Of a stretch of DNA of 64,000 nucleotides, positions 32,825-45,488 are shown in pieces. The stretch's first letter is position 1; the number at the start of each line of letters is the position of its first letter. The DNA lies in assembly GCF_003369915.1 (NCBI RefSeq), contig NC_046676.1:22878001-22942000 (forward strand), given 5' to 3'. This DNA is from Drosophila miranda (Eukaryota > Arthropoda > Insecta > Diptera > Drosophilidae). The position numbers were made by a program, and so were the translations under genes. The notes beneath the pieces are model-generated. The model searched no databases and was not told the origin of the DNA. It saw only the letters and a program-made list of their open reading frames with translations.

Positions 32825-35800
32825 ATGCGCGGAATTGAGGGCAAAGTTGTGGTGCTCGGATCGCGAGGTAAGAGCAAATATGCATTGCAATTAATTTAAT
32901 GGCTGAAATTCCATTTCATTCATAAGAATCCGTAGATTGCACGTAATTCCAGCATTTGTAAGGCGATAAGCAGCAGAAGCAGCAACGAACATACCCTGGG
33001 TAAATCGATAAGCGGCAGCCTTGAACTGCTCCCACACTCGGCTTAATGATGGGGTATTCGGGATCGTCTCTCTGCAGGCATTGCTAGGGGCTAAAAAGGA
33101 GGCGGGTCTGGCAGTCAGTCAGGCTGTCTGGTCTGAAATATTCTTATCAGTCTGCTAAACTCCATGAGAAACAGCCGCCCGCAGTAGCAGAAGCAGGGAA
33201 TGCCCGCTAAATTGAGAAACAGTCAGAAAAGCCAGCGTTTACGGAGAGTAATAAGGCCATTGAGAGTCAGTTTTAGATTCTAGAGGTCTGTCTGTAGTGT
33301 ATCTTACTACCAGAAAAAAGTTCTGCAAAGTGGTTTCCCTTTTTCACAGACGATTTCTGTTTAAAACTGGATTCCCCATCCACAAAGTGGTTCCCATACC
33401 CAATCGCCAGTCTCTACTGCACCCGATTTTGCAACTTTTTCGTTTGCTTTGGCTGTTTTTCGTTAGTTCGACAGGCCTAGGTCTAATCGGCTGTTGTAAT
33501 GCTAATATTTAAATTGTTGAAGGCCATGCAAAGTTCACCTAGAAATGTACATACTATGCACCTAGTATATATGTACATATGTACTCTGAACAGATGTGTA
33601 TGCTTTATCTAGTTGTGGCTGCTGGCATTGATTCATCTGCGTTTTGTTCCTGGTGACATCTGTTCTTCCCTGAGCCTAGACTAGATATGATTCATTTACA
33701 TATCCATCGAGATGAGATGCAAAGCGGGAGTACAGTCATAGCCGGGGATTCTCAAGTGCAAGTGCATTTCAGACAATGAAATGTGGTTTGGGGCCTTCGG
33801 AGCGGATTCCTTATCATTGTTTACCACCTTACGAGGGTGCTACGTCTCAAATATAACTACGCTGCATGTTTTTGTTTACTCTGCCATGACTAATCAAAGG
33901 TCTATTAATGCGTGCGCTGCTGCCCGTCCATGCGGTGTCTGCAGATAAGACTCGGGGTATTCAATTCGTATTATATGAGAGCCTTACTTTCAATTGTTTG
34001 TCATTACAGGCGTGGGCAAGACGCGTTTGGTCATCCGATACATCAAGAACACATTGCATCGCAGCGAGAGCGAGGTGCCGACAATAGCCGTCTCCTTTTT
34101 CACGTGCAACATCATCTTGGACGAGGTCAAAATCAAATTGCAAGTGCGTACAACCACCCTACCGAACACCGAACATCGACCCCGCATCCCTTTCACGGCC
34201 CCACACAAATATTGGAATGTGACCGTAAAAAACCGAAAGCCAAAGGAATTCCCTCGGCCCTACGCCCACTAATCCTATTTGCTTGCTGAATCCCCGGAAC
34301 GGTTGGAGGCACACGCTAATCTGGGCTTTTGCTGCCACTGCCACTGCCCCTGGCCCTGTCCCCTGACCCCTGGTCCACCTCTAGCTCGGTTATTTTATTT
34401 GCTTGTTTTTTTTTTATTTTGCAATTTCTGCGTCCACTGCACTTTGTCTGTTATTTGTTTTTTTTTGTAGCGCACTTTCTTTTTTTTATAGTTTATTGAT
34501 AAGCTGAGCGCGAGCGGCGGCCAGCAGCAGCAGTTTTCCCCCATTGTGATAGGGTTGCCAGCCCTTTTTCTCTCCCATATTCTCGCATATTTTCTCTTGG
34601 GATATTCCGATTTTATACGCAACCATATAACAATGGGAGCTGCAATAACTAGAGTGATCCCTGCACACTCTCGACTGGGCTGTACCCTATTAAATGGAAA
34701 TGAATCGAATGTGAAATTTAAAGTAACCCAAAGATAAGTGTAGAGTTTCATTTCGATTAGTGTCGTTTCTTTATAAACTAAACCTTAGGGTAACCCAATA
34801 ATTGTGAAGTCGTTTTACGAAACTTTTTGGTGCACAATTCCAATCTGAAATACAGGACCTTTAAATCAAAAAGTTCAAGGTTTAAATTTTTCCATAAGAA
34901 AAAACTCGTTTTCCCTTTTTAAGAGCCCGACAAACCCAACAACCGTTCAGAAATACCCGTCTGAGAACAATAAGAATGAATACATAATGGGATATAGTTT
35001 GTGTATTCGTGTATTTGTGGATTCGTAGAGGTCTTTGTCTCGTTCTGCGGTTCCCCTGTGCTTCGATTTAGTTTCGACAATGAACATGTCGTTGCCCCAA
35101 ATTTTTATGAAGATTTGAATGGGCGAGAGGGCATAAAGAGGACCGGACGCACAGCTGAAGTGCACATTCCACAATCCTCCAGATGATTGTTATTGCTGTG
35201 GGAGCGCGAGGGCATAAAGAGCACAATTGCAGAATAAATGCTGAGTGACTGAATGACTCAATTAAAGTTCAAGTCACGGACGAACTCTAATCATTCAACC
35301 ATTTGTCCATCTCTTTAAGATCTGGGACACCGCTGGCCAGGAGCGCTACCGGGCGGTGGCACCTATGTACTATCGGAATGCGAATGCCGCCATTCTGGTT
35401 TTCGATCTGACACAGTATAAGACGTTTACGGAAATCAAGTCCTGGATACAGGAGCTGCATCGCAATGTCCAGGATCCGATGATACTGACGCTGGTGGGCA
35501 ACAAGATGGACATGCAGGCGCAGCGTGCCGTCTCCCGCGACGAGGCTTTCCTGTTTGCCACCTCCATTGGGGCCACCTACTTTGAGACCTCCACCGAAAC
35601 GGATCAGGGCCTGGAGCAGGTCTTTCTCTCAACGGCTTTGGGGATGGTGCGTCTCGCCGACGAAGGTAAGAGCCATTCGCTGCGCTCCTTCGAGTCCACC
35701 GATTCCCTGGCCTACACCAACACCAACACTGCTTTTAGTCACACTGTGGCCGCCTTGGCTCGGAGTCCGGGCAATGCTGCCTTCCGACTGCCGTACGTGG

Positions 35801-35928
35801 ACATCGGCCTGGCCGTTGAGGGCGAGGATGTGAAAACGAATGGTGTCGGCCGCCTGGAGACGCCGCCCTGGAGCATTGAGCACATAGCCCTCGGCGAGGT
35901 GGAGAGGCCCAGCTGGTGCTGCTATTAA
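32825..35928 (+). CDS. RabX1: RabX1-like small GTPase
   Basis: Role: Rab-family GTPase of membrane traffic; RabX1 (chrowded) is linked to endo-lysosomal transport in flies. Seen: exons 32825-32867, 34010-34143, 35320-35928; 261 residues. G-motifs: P-loop GSRGVGKT (about 12-19), switch II WDTAGQE, NKMD, and ETS as the G5-like motif (canonical SAK is divergent). A long C-terminal extension ends in CCY, a possible geranylgeranylation site. The two introns are about 1.1 and 1.2 kb. A donor/acceptor pair inside the last exon (35666, 35738) could splice out 73 nt and remove the CCY end. The name is from the recognised protein and its position near bw, not from a search. Confidence 0.8.
32868..34009 (+). 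other. First intron of the RabX1-like gene
   Basis: A 1.1-kb intron splitting the P-loop codons (SRG/GVGKT). AT-rich, no internal exon seen. Contains a short GTACATATGTAC palindrome at about 33571-33582. Confidence 0.6.
34144..35319 (+). other. Second intron of the RabX1-like gene
   Basis: A 1.2-kb intron between DEVKIKLQ and IWDTAGQE. Contains T-rich runs near 34405-34490. No coding sequence seen. Confidence 0.6.
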
Positions 35929-38900
35929 GCGGCCCCTGCGACTATTATCAAAGAACCAACAATGTGATGTTAACAAAATCAGATTTATCTAAGTTCGAAT
36001 ATATCTACGAATGCCAATACGGATATCCCAATAACAGCAAAGCAAACATAGCTTGAAGCTATATAGTACTTTTAAACACACTGATTAGGCTACAGCGCGG
36101 AGTTTCTCGATCCATTGACAAGGCGCCTGGACTACCCGCTTCATCTTAATCTTAATTCTAGATCCTAAGCGTATTCAGCAATCGCCGCATGCATATTATT
36201 TATAACTATATGGTGAAAAGTTCATTTGACCTTGCATTCAAGTACACACCACCACAGGACGCAAACCAAGCCACAGGGAAAAAAAGCTCCAACACACTCT
36301 CACACAAACACCACCAAATTCATGTACAAAGAAATTTTTATACCGCTTGGATACAAAAAAGAAATAAAAAAAAAAAAAAAAAAACATACTATACACCGAT
36401 GCGTATACCACATAAATATAGATGTGAAAATGTACTCAACGTGCTCTGTCATTTTGGGGCAACGACGGGCACGCCCCGCATCGCTTTGGGTTTCCCCAAG
36501 TGGCGTATCGTCCGAGGTTGGAGCAATGCAAATGCATTAACTTGGCCATTAACGCGGCATCTTAACGTGTAATTGGAACTTAATGCCCCCATAACAAAGC
36601 CAAGGGTTACAATTGTATTGCTATTGGTTCATGCTTCTAATGCCAGAGCATTAGGTTCTGAAGGGAAGCACCCAGGAGCGTGACCTGCTATTATTATTAA
36701 CCCCTCTGCGGCGCATCAAGGTCTGCGTGCACTGTAAAGGTATTCGGGTGTTCTAACAAATCGATTTCTGATTAGCTTTCTTTGCAATATTTCAAAAGTC
36801 GTTTATTATTCTCAGAATCTTCCGTTTTTGTTTTTTTTTTTATGGATTATGATAGATTCACTGTGAATTTTTTATTACAAATTTTTGTAAAAGATTGGTT
36901 TTTGCCTGCTGACACTTTGATTGATATAAAATCAATGAAGGCCCTTTGGAATATCAGAGCCATATGTTAGACTCCAAACCAACGACAGAACTCTGTTGCT
37001 CTACACCATCCCCACCGCCTCCATCATAACTCGAGTCGAAGTCCCAGCTAAAGGTTAAATTGAATGGCTAACCCTAGATGTACTCATAAGTCAAGCAAGT
37101 TCGGGCTAAGTCGGGCACAATGGCGCAAGTTCATAAAGCCAGCGCCGAAAGCAACTTTAACGATTAGCTAATATACATAACTTATGGTCAGTTGAATCCT
37201 TATGTATAAATAATATGTGCAATTTAGCGTGAGGCGCCAACGAAAGACCATCAACAAAAGACCAAAAACTCATTCAAGTGTCATCAACACATTTACCAGG
37301 CAGCTGGCGGCTCCAGGGCCCAGCAGGGTCGGAATGCGAAAGCTATGGATGAAGCTGGAGCCGGTTCTGGAGCTGGACTTGGGGATCTGTTGTGGTTCAG
37401 TCAGACCATTGATTTGCCATTAGTCGACGGTAAATGAGTGCGGAGTAACACAACAGCACTCGCTCGTTTGTCTCTGTGCTTGAGCACTCAACCGGAAGTG
37501 ATGCCAGCCCACGCGCACACGTGTGTCTATGTAGATGCCTACCAGATACGACTATCCTTGACTTATACCCACCTACACTAGTACAAGCAATATATACCTC
37601 AACATCTTGGCTTGTGGCGCACACACACACACACAGAAATTGTCCCCTAATGGTGTTTAGACGGCTTAATGATGTAGAAATGCATCAATGTAATCAAGGT
37701 GTGGCAGTATCTGAAGGAGCGGCAGCAGCCTGGAGGCAGGGCCTTTGACCAAGCAATTGAGGTTTGTCTGCAGCCGGGTTAACCGCACTCTGATGTCCCA
37801 ACAACATTCCTAACTTTATTCGCCTGTCAGTTGAACTAATAGGCCAGCATGTCGTACTAAATTATCCATTAGCAGTCTGACAGCTTGGCCAGGCATATTT
37901 ACATTCTGATTGCACACAAATGAGATTGTTCGAGAGCTAATATATTTGTATCAAGGTTTTTAAGTCATTTTGTGTGGAATTCTAAAATGTACATAATTAT
38001 GTATGTCTTGGGCGTCATTTGCTCTGTCTGCTAGGGGCTTCAATTGGTGTCGTGTCTTTTAAAGCAAAGAGAATTTCTAAGTGCTATGCTACAAAAGCTA
38101 ACCAGTCCTTAATTGGGATTAAGGTTGGAATCCTTCTGTTTTAAAATGTACATATGTACAAATGTCCCATCCAACAGTTTTAATATTTACGAAAGGCCTT
38201 TTTCGCTGCCAGTTTTGAAGTCTATTATTTTTGGATTTCGTGCAATTCGATGACTAACTCCGCAAGCTATGATCTTCCATTTAGTTTTCATATTTTCGGG
38301 CTTTTAATTCCTCCAATTTGCATTTGGTTAGGCGCCAATTTCTGCTGACAGACAGGGGCAGGACACTAAAATATTTGTATATGACTCATGCATATAAATC
38401 GTATTACATGTCCGCTCTGGCATATTTACGAGTCTATCCATAGGTACATATGTATGTACAGGGAAACTACACACATATATACAGAGCGCTTGAATATCAA
38501 ATCTGCTAAAGTTCCCTTTGCCACATAAATTGCTCACACATATGCACAAATCAAGTATGCAAACGAACAAATGGCGATGTGTGTGCGAGGTGTTTGTGTC
38601 CTCTGAACGATTCCCTTTATGCCTCGATCCCCGAAGCGTTCATCTATCGCTGTAGCCATCGCCATTGCCATCGACATCGAATACTGGCAAGCCGGTCATG
38701 CAAATAATTTTGAATATTTAACAAGAGTTTCGGTTATGTACAATGCTCGTACTGCAGCAGCCCAGAGCGTGTTCACGCTTTCGATGCATACTTTATGGCC
38801 ATTCCCGCCCTCCCTCTCTCTCTCACTCTCTGTGTGTGAGAAAATTTGCATGTGGCTTGGTAGTGTCAACTATTTGGAATTATTACAGATTTGACTGAAC

Positions 38901-41900
38901 TTCTACTGACCTGAGCAGCTATTTAAGGTGCACACCTCTCCACACAATTACGCTGTAATTCTTGTGTAGATATATTCCTCGACAAATGGGCTAGCAAATT
39001 GAATTCTCCCCTGACAATGTTTATTTGCATTTGAAAGTTTACACGTGTCTATTTATTTTTGTTCAATTTATTTTAGATCAAGTTTACCTGATCCCAAATC
39101 AAAGCAATCAATCCCCTTCAGCTCAAATCAAAGTGTTCTATTCAATTGAATTGCTTCAGTGAAATTGGATTGTCTCGCGAGTGTTCCTATGCACCTATAT
39201 ACCAGTACTGGTATATTTTGTGAAAGTAACTTCAATTGAATTTCCATCGAAATACTAGGGAAAATACTTATCGAGGTCATGTACAGAATGGAGCTACGTA
39301 TGGAATGGCCATTTAGTCAATTAATCAAATTAAAATCCATTTAAAAATGGAACAAACTCTAAGCCCTGGCACCATTTAACTCAACAAACAAGGCAAATTT
39401 AAAATTTCGCACTGCTTTATCTCTTGTTCTACTGCCGCTCTTGCTTCTGGTTCTGGAAATTGCATGAATGCCAAGTTAGCCGAGTTGAGTTGAAGTTGGC
39501 CAGAGCTGGTGGCTGAAAGCAATGCAGCGACATGAAAAATACCACAGCAGAGAATGCATAGAAACACAGCCAGGCCAGGGACAGGAGGGGGACAGGAGAT
39601 GGCTGGCTGGCTGGCAGGAAGAATGGTGGGGATAAAGATGAAGATGGAGGCGCTGCGGGCAAGTCGTTTGAGTGTCGTCCTCGTCTCTTTCTTAAGCTCA
39701 AATCCCAAATGCATAGACAGCTGCTTCTGATGCTGATGTTGCTGCTGCTGCTGCTGCTTGTGGCGCTGTCTGCACAAAAAGGCAATTCCAGCTACGGGAA
39801 AGGGAGTTGCCCCAAAGGGGCAGGCACAAGAAAAGCCAGCTCGGAAAACGCAATTCAAATCCAATTTAATGTAATTTTAATTGAGCCGCTGCCTGACCGA
39901 TGTCTGAAAAAAAGGAATCATGCGAATATACATATATGTACGTATTCCTAAGGGGTTTTCCCCCGAGTTATTTATGGGACAAACAAAAATACGAGAAGAA
40001 CTATTTGATTTGCATTTCATTAAATAAATGCCCGCAAAATTGGCAATTCCGATGCAATTGCTTGGCCATAAATTGTCAAGAGTTCCGCATTGACCCAAAT
40101 TGAATTTTGTAACCAGAGTGTTTGGCTGCTGCAGCACATTATTTATAATTTATCTAAAATAATGAATACAATAGATCCCATCCCCCTAAATCATGGTAGT
40201 CTCTAGCAGTTGTTTTCCTGTTTATGGGTATCCTGCGAGTTCCCTTTGAGCTCGGTGTGCCGGTCGCGGGTTCATCAACGGCTACAATTTATCATAATTT
40301 GCTTACAAATTACTTTTTCACCCACAGATGATGCTGCTGCTGCTCCTGCTGCTGTTGCTGCCAACTCATGTTGCCAATTTCGAGGCCCAGCAACCATTCA
40401 CCTGAATGGAGGCTCAGCGAGTATGGCAGCCATTAAACTGATAAACCCTCCAGTCGTGTCGAGTCCACACACACACACAGAGATTCCAAAAAGGTGGACT
40501 GGGCAGAAATGAGCCTCAAACATGCCGGTGTCCTTGAGAGCGTGTGCGTGGCAGTGGCATAAGGGCACAATTTGTCTAGACAAACTCCAGCATGCCTTTG
40601 TCTTTGCCTTTTCTACATTTCCTTTTTCTACTGCTCATATCTATGTTGTACCTTTATCCCAAGCAACAGACATTAGCGGAGGATGTTATTTTGGGATAAG
40701 AAAAGAACTCAAAACATACGATCCTCTCAAACTAAAGGGTTGTGAAAATTTCTGCCACCTTCAATCTACTTCAATTGGTATTTTCTGGAATATAAAGACA
40801 ACACTTTGGAAAAGAATTCGATAAATAACTATTAAGCCCTTTAACTCTCATAAAAAGTTTTAAAAAGGTCAAAATGTCTGACAAAATATTTAATTCCACT
40901 AAACTGACCAAAAAGCGTCATAAAACTTTGTGGAATATTTTTGCCGAAATGCTATTAAATGCATTTTCATGAACTTAGCTCGATTTTTATGAATTTTCAT
41001 GGAATTAACTTTATGTTGTTGATTTGTATGCACTTTTTCTGAGGTATTTCCTGTGATTCCGTTTTTCCTGCTTATTTTCTCAAGTTAGTAGGTGGTTTTT
41101 CTGTCTCCCATTTTATTTTGGGAAACAGTAATTTTTATAGGAATTTTTTCTGCTACTGGAAAACTTGAAAGGGTCATACTTTGGCCGTTCTCGGATGCAG
41201 GGTATATATAATTTCGTTATTTTTCTTTTTCCCTTGTCTCTTTCTATCAAAATCTCACACACACACACACACACAGAAGAACAGCCCACCAGCCCACCGG
41301 GGAGATGTCCTAAAAACTAAGAGATGTGACTGCCACATGAGGGTGCACAATTTTTTCCCTGTTGTCGAGATGACAACACTTTGCCATTGTGTTTTGGGCT
41401 GTCACTTTATATTCGCCCATTTTGCTGCCCCTGAGTCCTTTTTTCCGCATTCCCCGCTGCCATTTGACATTTTTAATTGTTTACCGCCCAACACTAGACG
41501 ACAAAGGTTTTAATTGTTTTTTTTTCCAATTCGATGCGATTCGAGAGTCTTGAGACTTTAAGATCAAGGCCAAGGCTAAAGGATTGTGAACCTTGAAATT
41601 TTGGGGTTCACTGATTTTAAACTGAACATCATTTGTCTGCTGACTGGATAGTCATGAATCTGCATTTATTTATGCCTCCATATCAACTGCTTCTCGCTTT
41701 TACTGCCACCATTCCAACTGCCTTTTTCCGTCACCTGGCTTTTCCAAGTACAGTCATGACTCTGGAGGTAAGTGTTTGTGTGACTGTGTGTGTTTGCATA
41801 AATACTTTGGGCTATTGCTTCCACCTTTTAATCGGTATTCGTATATGTGCATATGTCGTGGGCGTAACAGGGAACGAGCAAACCTTTTAAAGCCCCCGCT

Positions 41901-44500
41901 CACTCTCCCTTTTGGCTGCTGTTCTCCAACCTATATTAAGTCCTGTGGGGTGGCGGCTTGGGATGGAATCTGCTGGCATCTGGTGATGGCGCTGCTGGTC
42001 AGTGGGTGGCTCTGACGTTTGACATTGACAGGCTGATAATACAAATATCATTGTTGCTTGCACATAATTAAGCCTGACAGTCGACGAAACTCTTCAGGAA
42101 ACTCTTGTCCAGCTCCAGGCACTGTGGGGCGAAATCCAGCAAGTGCTTAACTCGGATTTCTTAGCAGGTTTAAATAACTGAGCCTTCAATCATATCTATT
42201 TAATAATAATGATATCCATCGAAACACGAAAGTTAAGTCTATTCAATTATTCTATTAAAAGAATTCAATAAAGATACCACTATCTGTTTCCATGTAAAGG
42301 GATCTTTGATAGTGAGACGGCTAGCCCTTATCCACTGTGCTTGGGCCCTGCTGCTGGTGGCATTAACATTATTAGTATGCGTGGCTATATGCTTGAGTGT
42401 GTGTGTGTGCCTGGATTTGGTCCTAATGCGCCTAGTGCCAGCTCCAGTTGACAGTCTGTTGACTTTCAGCTTTGGTCGCTAATTAAGCCTGTTTATCGAA
42501 GTAAGTTAGCTGTTCAACTTTCACAGCCCCTGTTCTATCTGTTCTCCATCGCTCCTCCTAGCAGCCTCTACGGCTTAGTTCACTTTAGTTTTATCAGCCA
42601 ACTAAATTTAGTGTGTCAGTCGGATCTAGGAGTAGCATGTGTGTGCCCCACCCACTGTTCCATTCCCCCCCCCTCAGCTGCCTTTGGACATCTCTTAAGT
42701 GCAATAATAAAGCGATTCTCGTAAATGCCACAAAGCCTTCCAGTTCGGCTCTAATTGAGTAAATTATCCAGGGAAATGAAAATGGTTTCCCATATATGGA
42801 GCGGCAAACAAGTTTGTGGCATTGTCACACACATACATTTATGTAGGTACATATATGGAAGGACGTGAGGGTGTATGGTTCTGCTTTGTGGTTGATGTGG
42901 AAACATCAGAAATAGCTTCGGTCTGCCATCAGCAGAGACGGAATCAGAGTAGTACGACGGCCTGTATGAGGGAGAATATTCCACTGACAGCGGCTCAATT
43001 GCCTGCGGTTTGCCTTTTAGAAAAGGCATTTTATTAGCAGCCAGCACACAAGTTTAATGCCAATCGATGGAAAATTGCAATGGCAAGGGGCTGGATGGCC
43101 AACTATTGATCACCGGATATGCATATGTACATATGTAAGTACATATGTACATATATACATACGGATATATGCCGAACTTTCATTACGATTTTAACTTTTC
43201 CTCCACATGAATGTGTGTGTTCATTGCACTTGACCTTGGCAACAAGTTACCGGGGACGCTTTCAAAATACTTTTGAACTCAACCTTTGGGAAAACGGAAA
43301 GTTTTAATCCTGCCTGCAGTTTATCTGCTTCATTTGAAGTTCTGCTGACCGGCTAAATTGTACATAGTATCAGCTTTTGGAACTATTTAATTCTTACAGA
43401 TAAATCGCAGTTCTGCTGCAGGAAGGGACTTGAACTGAAGAGCAGGTTTACTAGCAACTGAGGCGGCAAACTAGAGTTTTCCAAGTGTGTTCACATTTTG
43501 CTATCTGCCATTTGTTTCGTACATGCATCATTATTTGCCATTGAGCGATAGTATAGTGGAATTTTTTACGGGCAGATAAAAAATATAGTAAACAAGAAAC
43601 AAAACTGAAAAAGAATGCAACTATTTCCGCTACATTGGTTGGCAAATATTTGTTACAATTGGTTGTCATGGGGAGCGATACGTTATAAGTAGGGGGAGGC
43701 ATGTTGTGAGACCCCATGGCAATTTAGAGATAGATCCGGTGCAACGGTGCGTATGATTATTAATATTATTACAAACGATTTTTGCGTTGTGTTAGGGAAT
43801 TGAATTTGAAAAATTCATTCGATTCATCGCACGACGTACAATTGCTGCATTCTTTTGTCTACCATTTGTTCAAAGCCCGCACTGAAAATGATTCCGAACT
43901 GAGCGCAACTGCTGGACAAACAATGGGGCATGAATCAAACCATTTCCGAGTCCCCGACCAATCCATATCCCCCCCCTTGAGAACGGCTACATTTGCAGGA
44001 CAGTTGAGTCCTTTGCATTCTGGGGCTGTCATCTGATGGGTCAAAGTGTTTGGTATTCTGTCCGGTTCGAATACCAGTTGGGGCTGAAGCTATGCCCTGC
44101 AGTGAACCACTTGTTGTACGTACCACAGACTTTCAGTCATGCCCTCCCACTTTCCTGACCTACTTTCCAGACATTTCATAATTACTATAATCGCATGCAA
44201 AGTATCCTCAACTAGCAGCATCGAGTGCATAATTTATAAGTCCCTTGCCTTTGTCGCATTAATAAGCGGATCAGATAGGATTAAGAACGCCAGCAACCCC
44301 CACACTAGAGGATGGCGTAAAGGATACCAGCACAAGAAGGTGGAGAAATTCAATGACAAATACAGCATAGATTCATTTCAGTATTCAGTATTTCAGTAAT
44401 CACCTGTTAAGAAGGTGTTTTTGCTACTTTACAGGCATTGTTTTTACATGCGTCATGACAGAGTATGAGTATGTGCCGAGATGTCATTCTAAGAATTTCA
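35929..44500. other. 8.6-kb gene-poor region
   Basis: AT-rich non-coding DNA: A19 at 36366-36384, (CA)n near 37619-37633 and 41258-41275, a CAG/CTG run near 39738-39760 and another at 40330-40358, CATATGTAC-type palindromes near 43130-43160. Reading frames are short and of low complexity. It starts with the Rab gene's 3' UTR. It could hold enhancers; none can be shown from sequence alone. Confidence 0.5.
41258..41275. repeat. (CA)n microsatellite
   Basis: About nine CA units within the gene-poor region. Confidence 0.9.
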
Positions 44501-44505
44501 CTGGT

Positions 44506-44567
44506 TGATAAGAGGAAAGACATTTTCACGGCTCTAAATTACACTAATTGGTGTGTTCGCCTGATAA
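44506..44567 (+). promoter_or_regulatory. Two GATA sites upstream of the G12-like gene
   Basis: TGATAAG at 44506-44512 and TGATAA at 44562-44567, 56-120 nt before the TATA box. GATA-type sites of this form control midgut enterocyte genes in Drosophila (GATAe), which fits the gene's family. Confidence 0.5.
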
Positions 44568-44622
44568 GCGAAGTGGCTGGAAAGGAAATGCTGGTAGTAG
44601 CATCTACGGGTGGAAAAGTGGC

Positions 44623-44630
44623 TATAAAAG
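44623..44630 (+). promoter_or_regulatory. TATA box of the G12-like gene
   Basis: TATAAAAG at 44623-44630. About 25-30 nt downstream is a TTCAGAG initiator-like sequence, then the ATG at 44685. This is a classic strong, tissue-specific promoter layout. Confidence 0.75.
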
Positions 44631-44684
44631 CGAGTGGCTAGCTACAGTTCAGAGCCAAAATCAACGCGAATCTCTGCCAGGTAG

Positions 44685-45488
44685 ATGATGATCATGAACA
44701 TGAAGACGCTGACCTTATTCTGCGTCGTGCTGGCGGTGTTTGCTTGCCACACGTTCGCACAGTCCAACGCCAGAAATGACTCAGAATATTGTCCCCCAGA
44801 TGGAGGAAATGGTTCCAATAGCGGACCGGACCTCAACGATGACAAGGATGGCCAGGACGATGGCCTTTGCGCTGCCTTCCAGGATGTGCGCGGCCTGATC
44901 GACCACGAGGCTCTAGTGGCCCTGATCGATACGCACTCTCAGTGCGACGCCAAGTTCCGTAAGGCCATACGCTTCTTCAACACCCCCGGGTTCGAGGAGG
45001 TGGCCCTGCTGCTGCAGGAGAGCGAGGCCTATCGAACGGCACTAGAGGAGCTGCAGATTGCCGGCGTAGACACCACAGACATCGAGCTTATCCTGGACAT
45101 CTTTGCGTGCATCGCGCTGCCTGTGCCCCAGGTCGAAAAGAGCTGCGACTGCAGTAAGGTCAAGAAGAAGAATCACAGCTTCATCGCCGACCTGCTGGCC
45201 CTCATGCCCAAGAGTGATGTGCACGGTTACTCCGTGGATGCCCAGTCCAAGAACTCGAACTTTGCCCTGTTTTCCCGCACGGTCACGTCGACAGAGTTCC
45301 AGGCCACTCTCCGCGCCAATATTGTGGGTTCTTCGAAATTCCTCCTACGACTATAATCCACGCTAATCTATATCTGTCTTAATTTGCAGAAGAAACACGA
45401 TGTGGCCATTGCATTGAAGATCCTGCGTCGCAACGGATGGGACATTCTCGAGCTGCTGCGCGCCATGATAACCATTCTCACCTGGTGA
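44685..45488 (+). CDS. Secreted insect-allergen-repeat (G12/microvillar-like) protein
   Basis: Seen: exon 44685-45323, intron with GTGGGT donor and TTTGCAG acceptor, exon 45390-45488; 245 residues. A signal peptide (MKTLTLFCVVLAVFACHTFA, from Met codon 44700; several Met codons at the start), an acidic Asn/Asp-rich linker, then a helical domain (about 60-245) with the insect allergen repeat pattern (LIDTHSQCDAKFRKAIRFF, FEEVALLLQES, LQIAGVDTTDIELILDIF). Known: this family (Ins_allergen_rp, mosquito G12, cockroach Bla g 1-like) comprises lipid-binding midgut microvillar proteins. Flies carry several near 59 on 2R (memory). GATA sites and a TATA box upstream suit midgut expression. Confidence 0.85.

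Noticed and set aside
39376-39864. 162-codon minus-strand frame
   Set aside because: Built around a CAG/Gln-His repeat and low-complexity sequence, with no domain, no splice context and AT-rich flanks; probably chance.
40327-40407. Leu-rich signal-peptide-like mini frame after an acceptor-like CAG
   Set aside because: Only 26 residues, and the Leu run comes from a CTG repeat.
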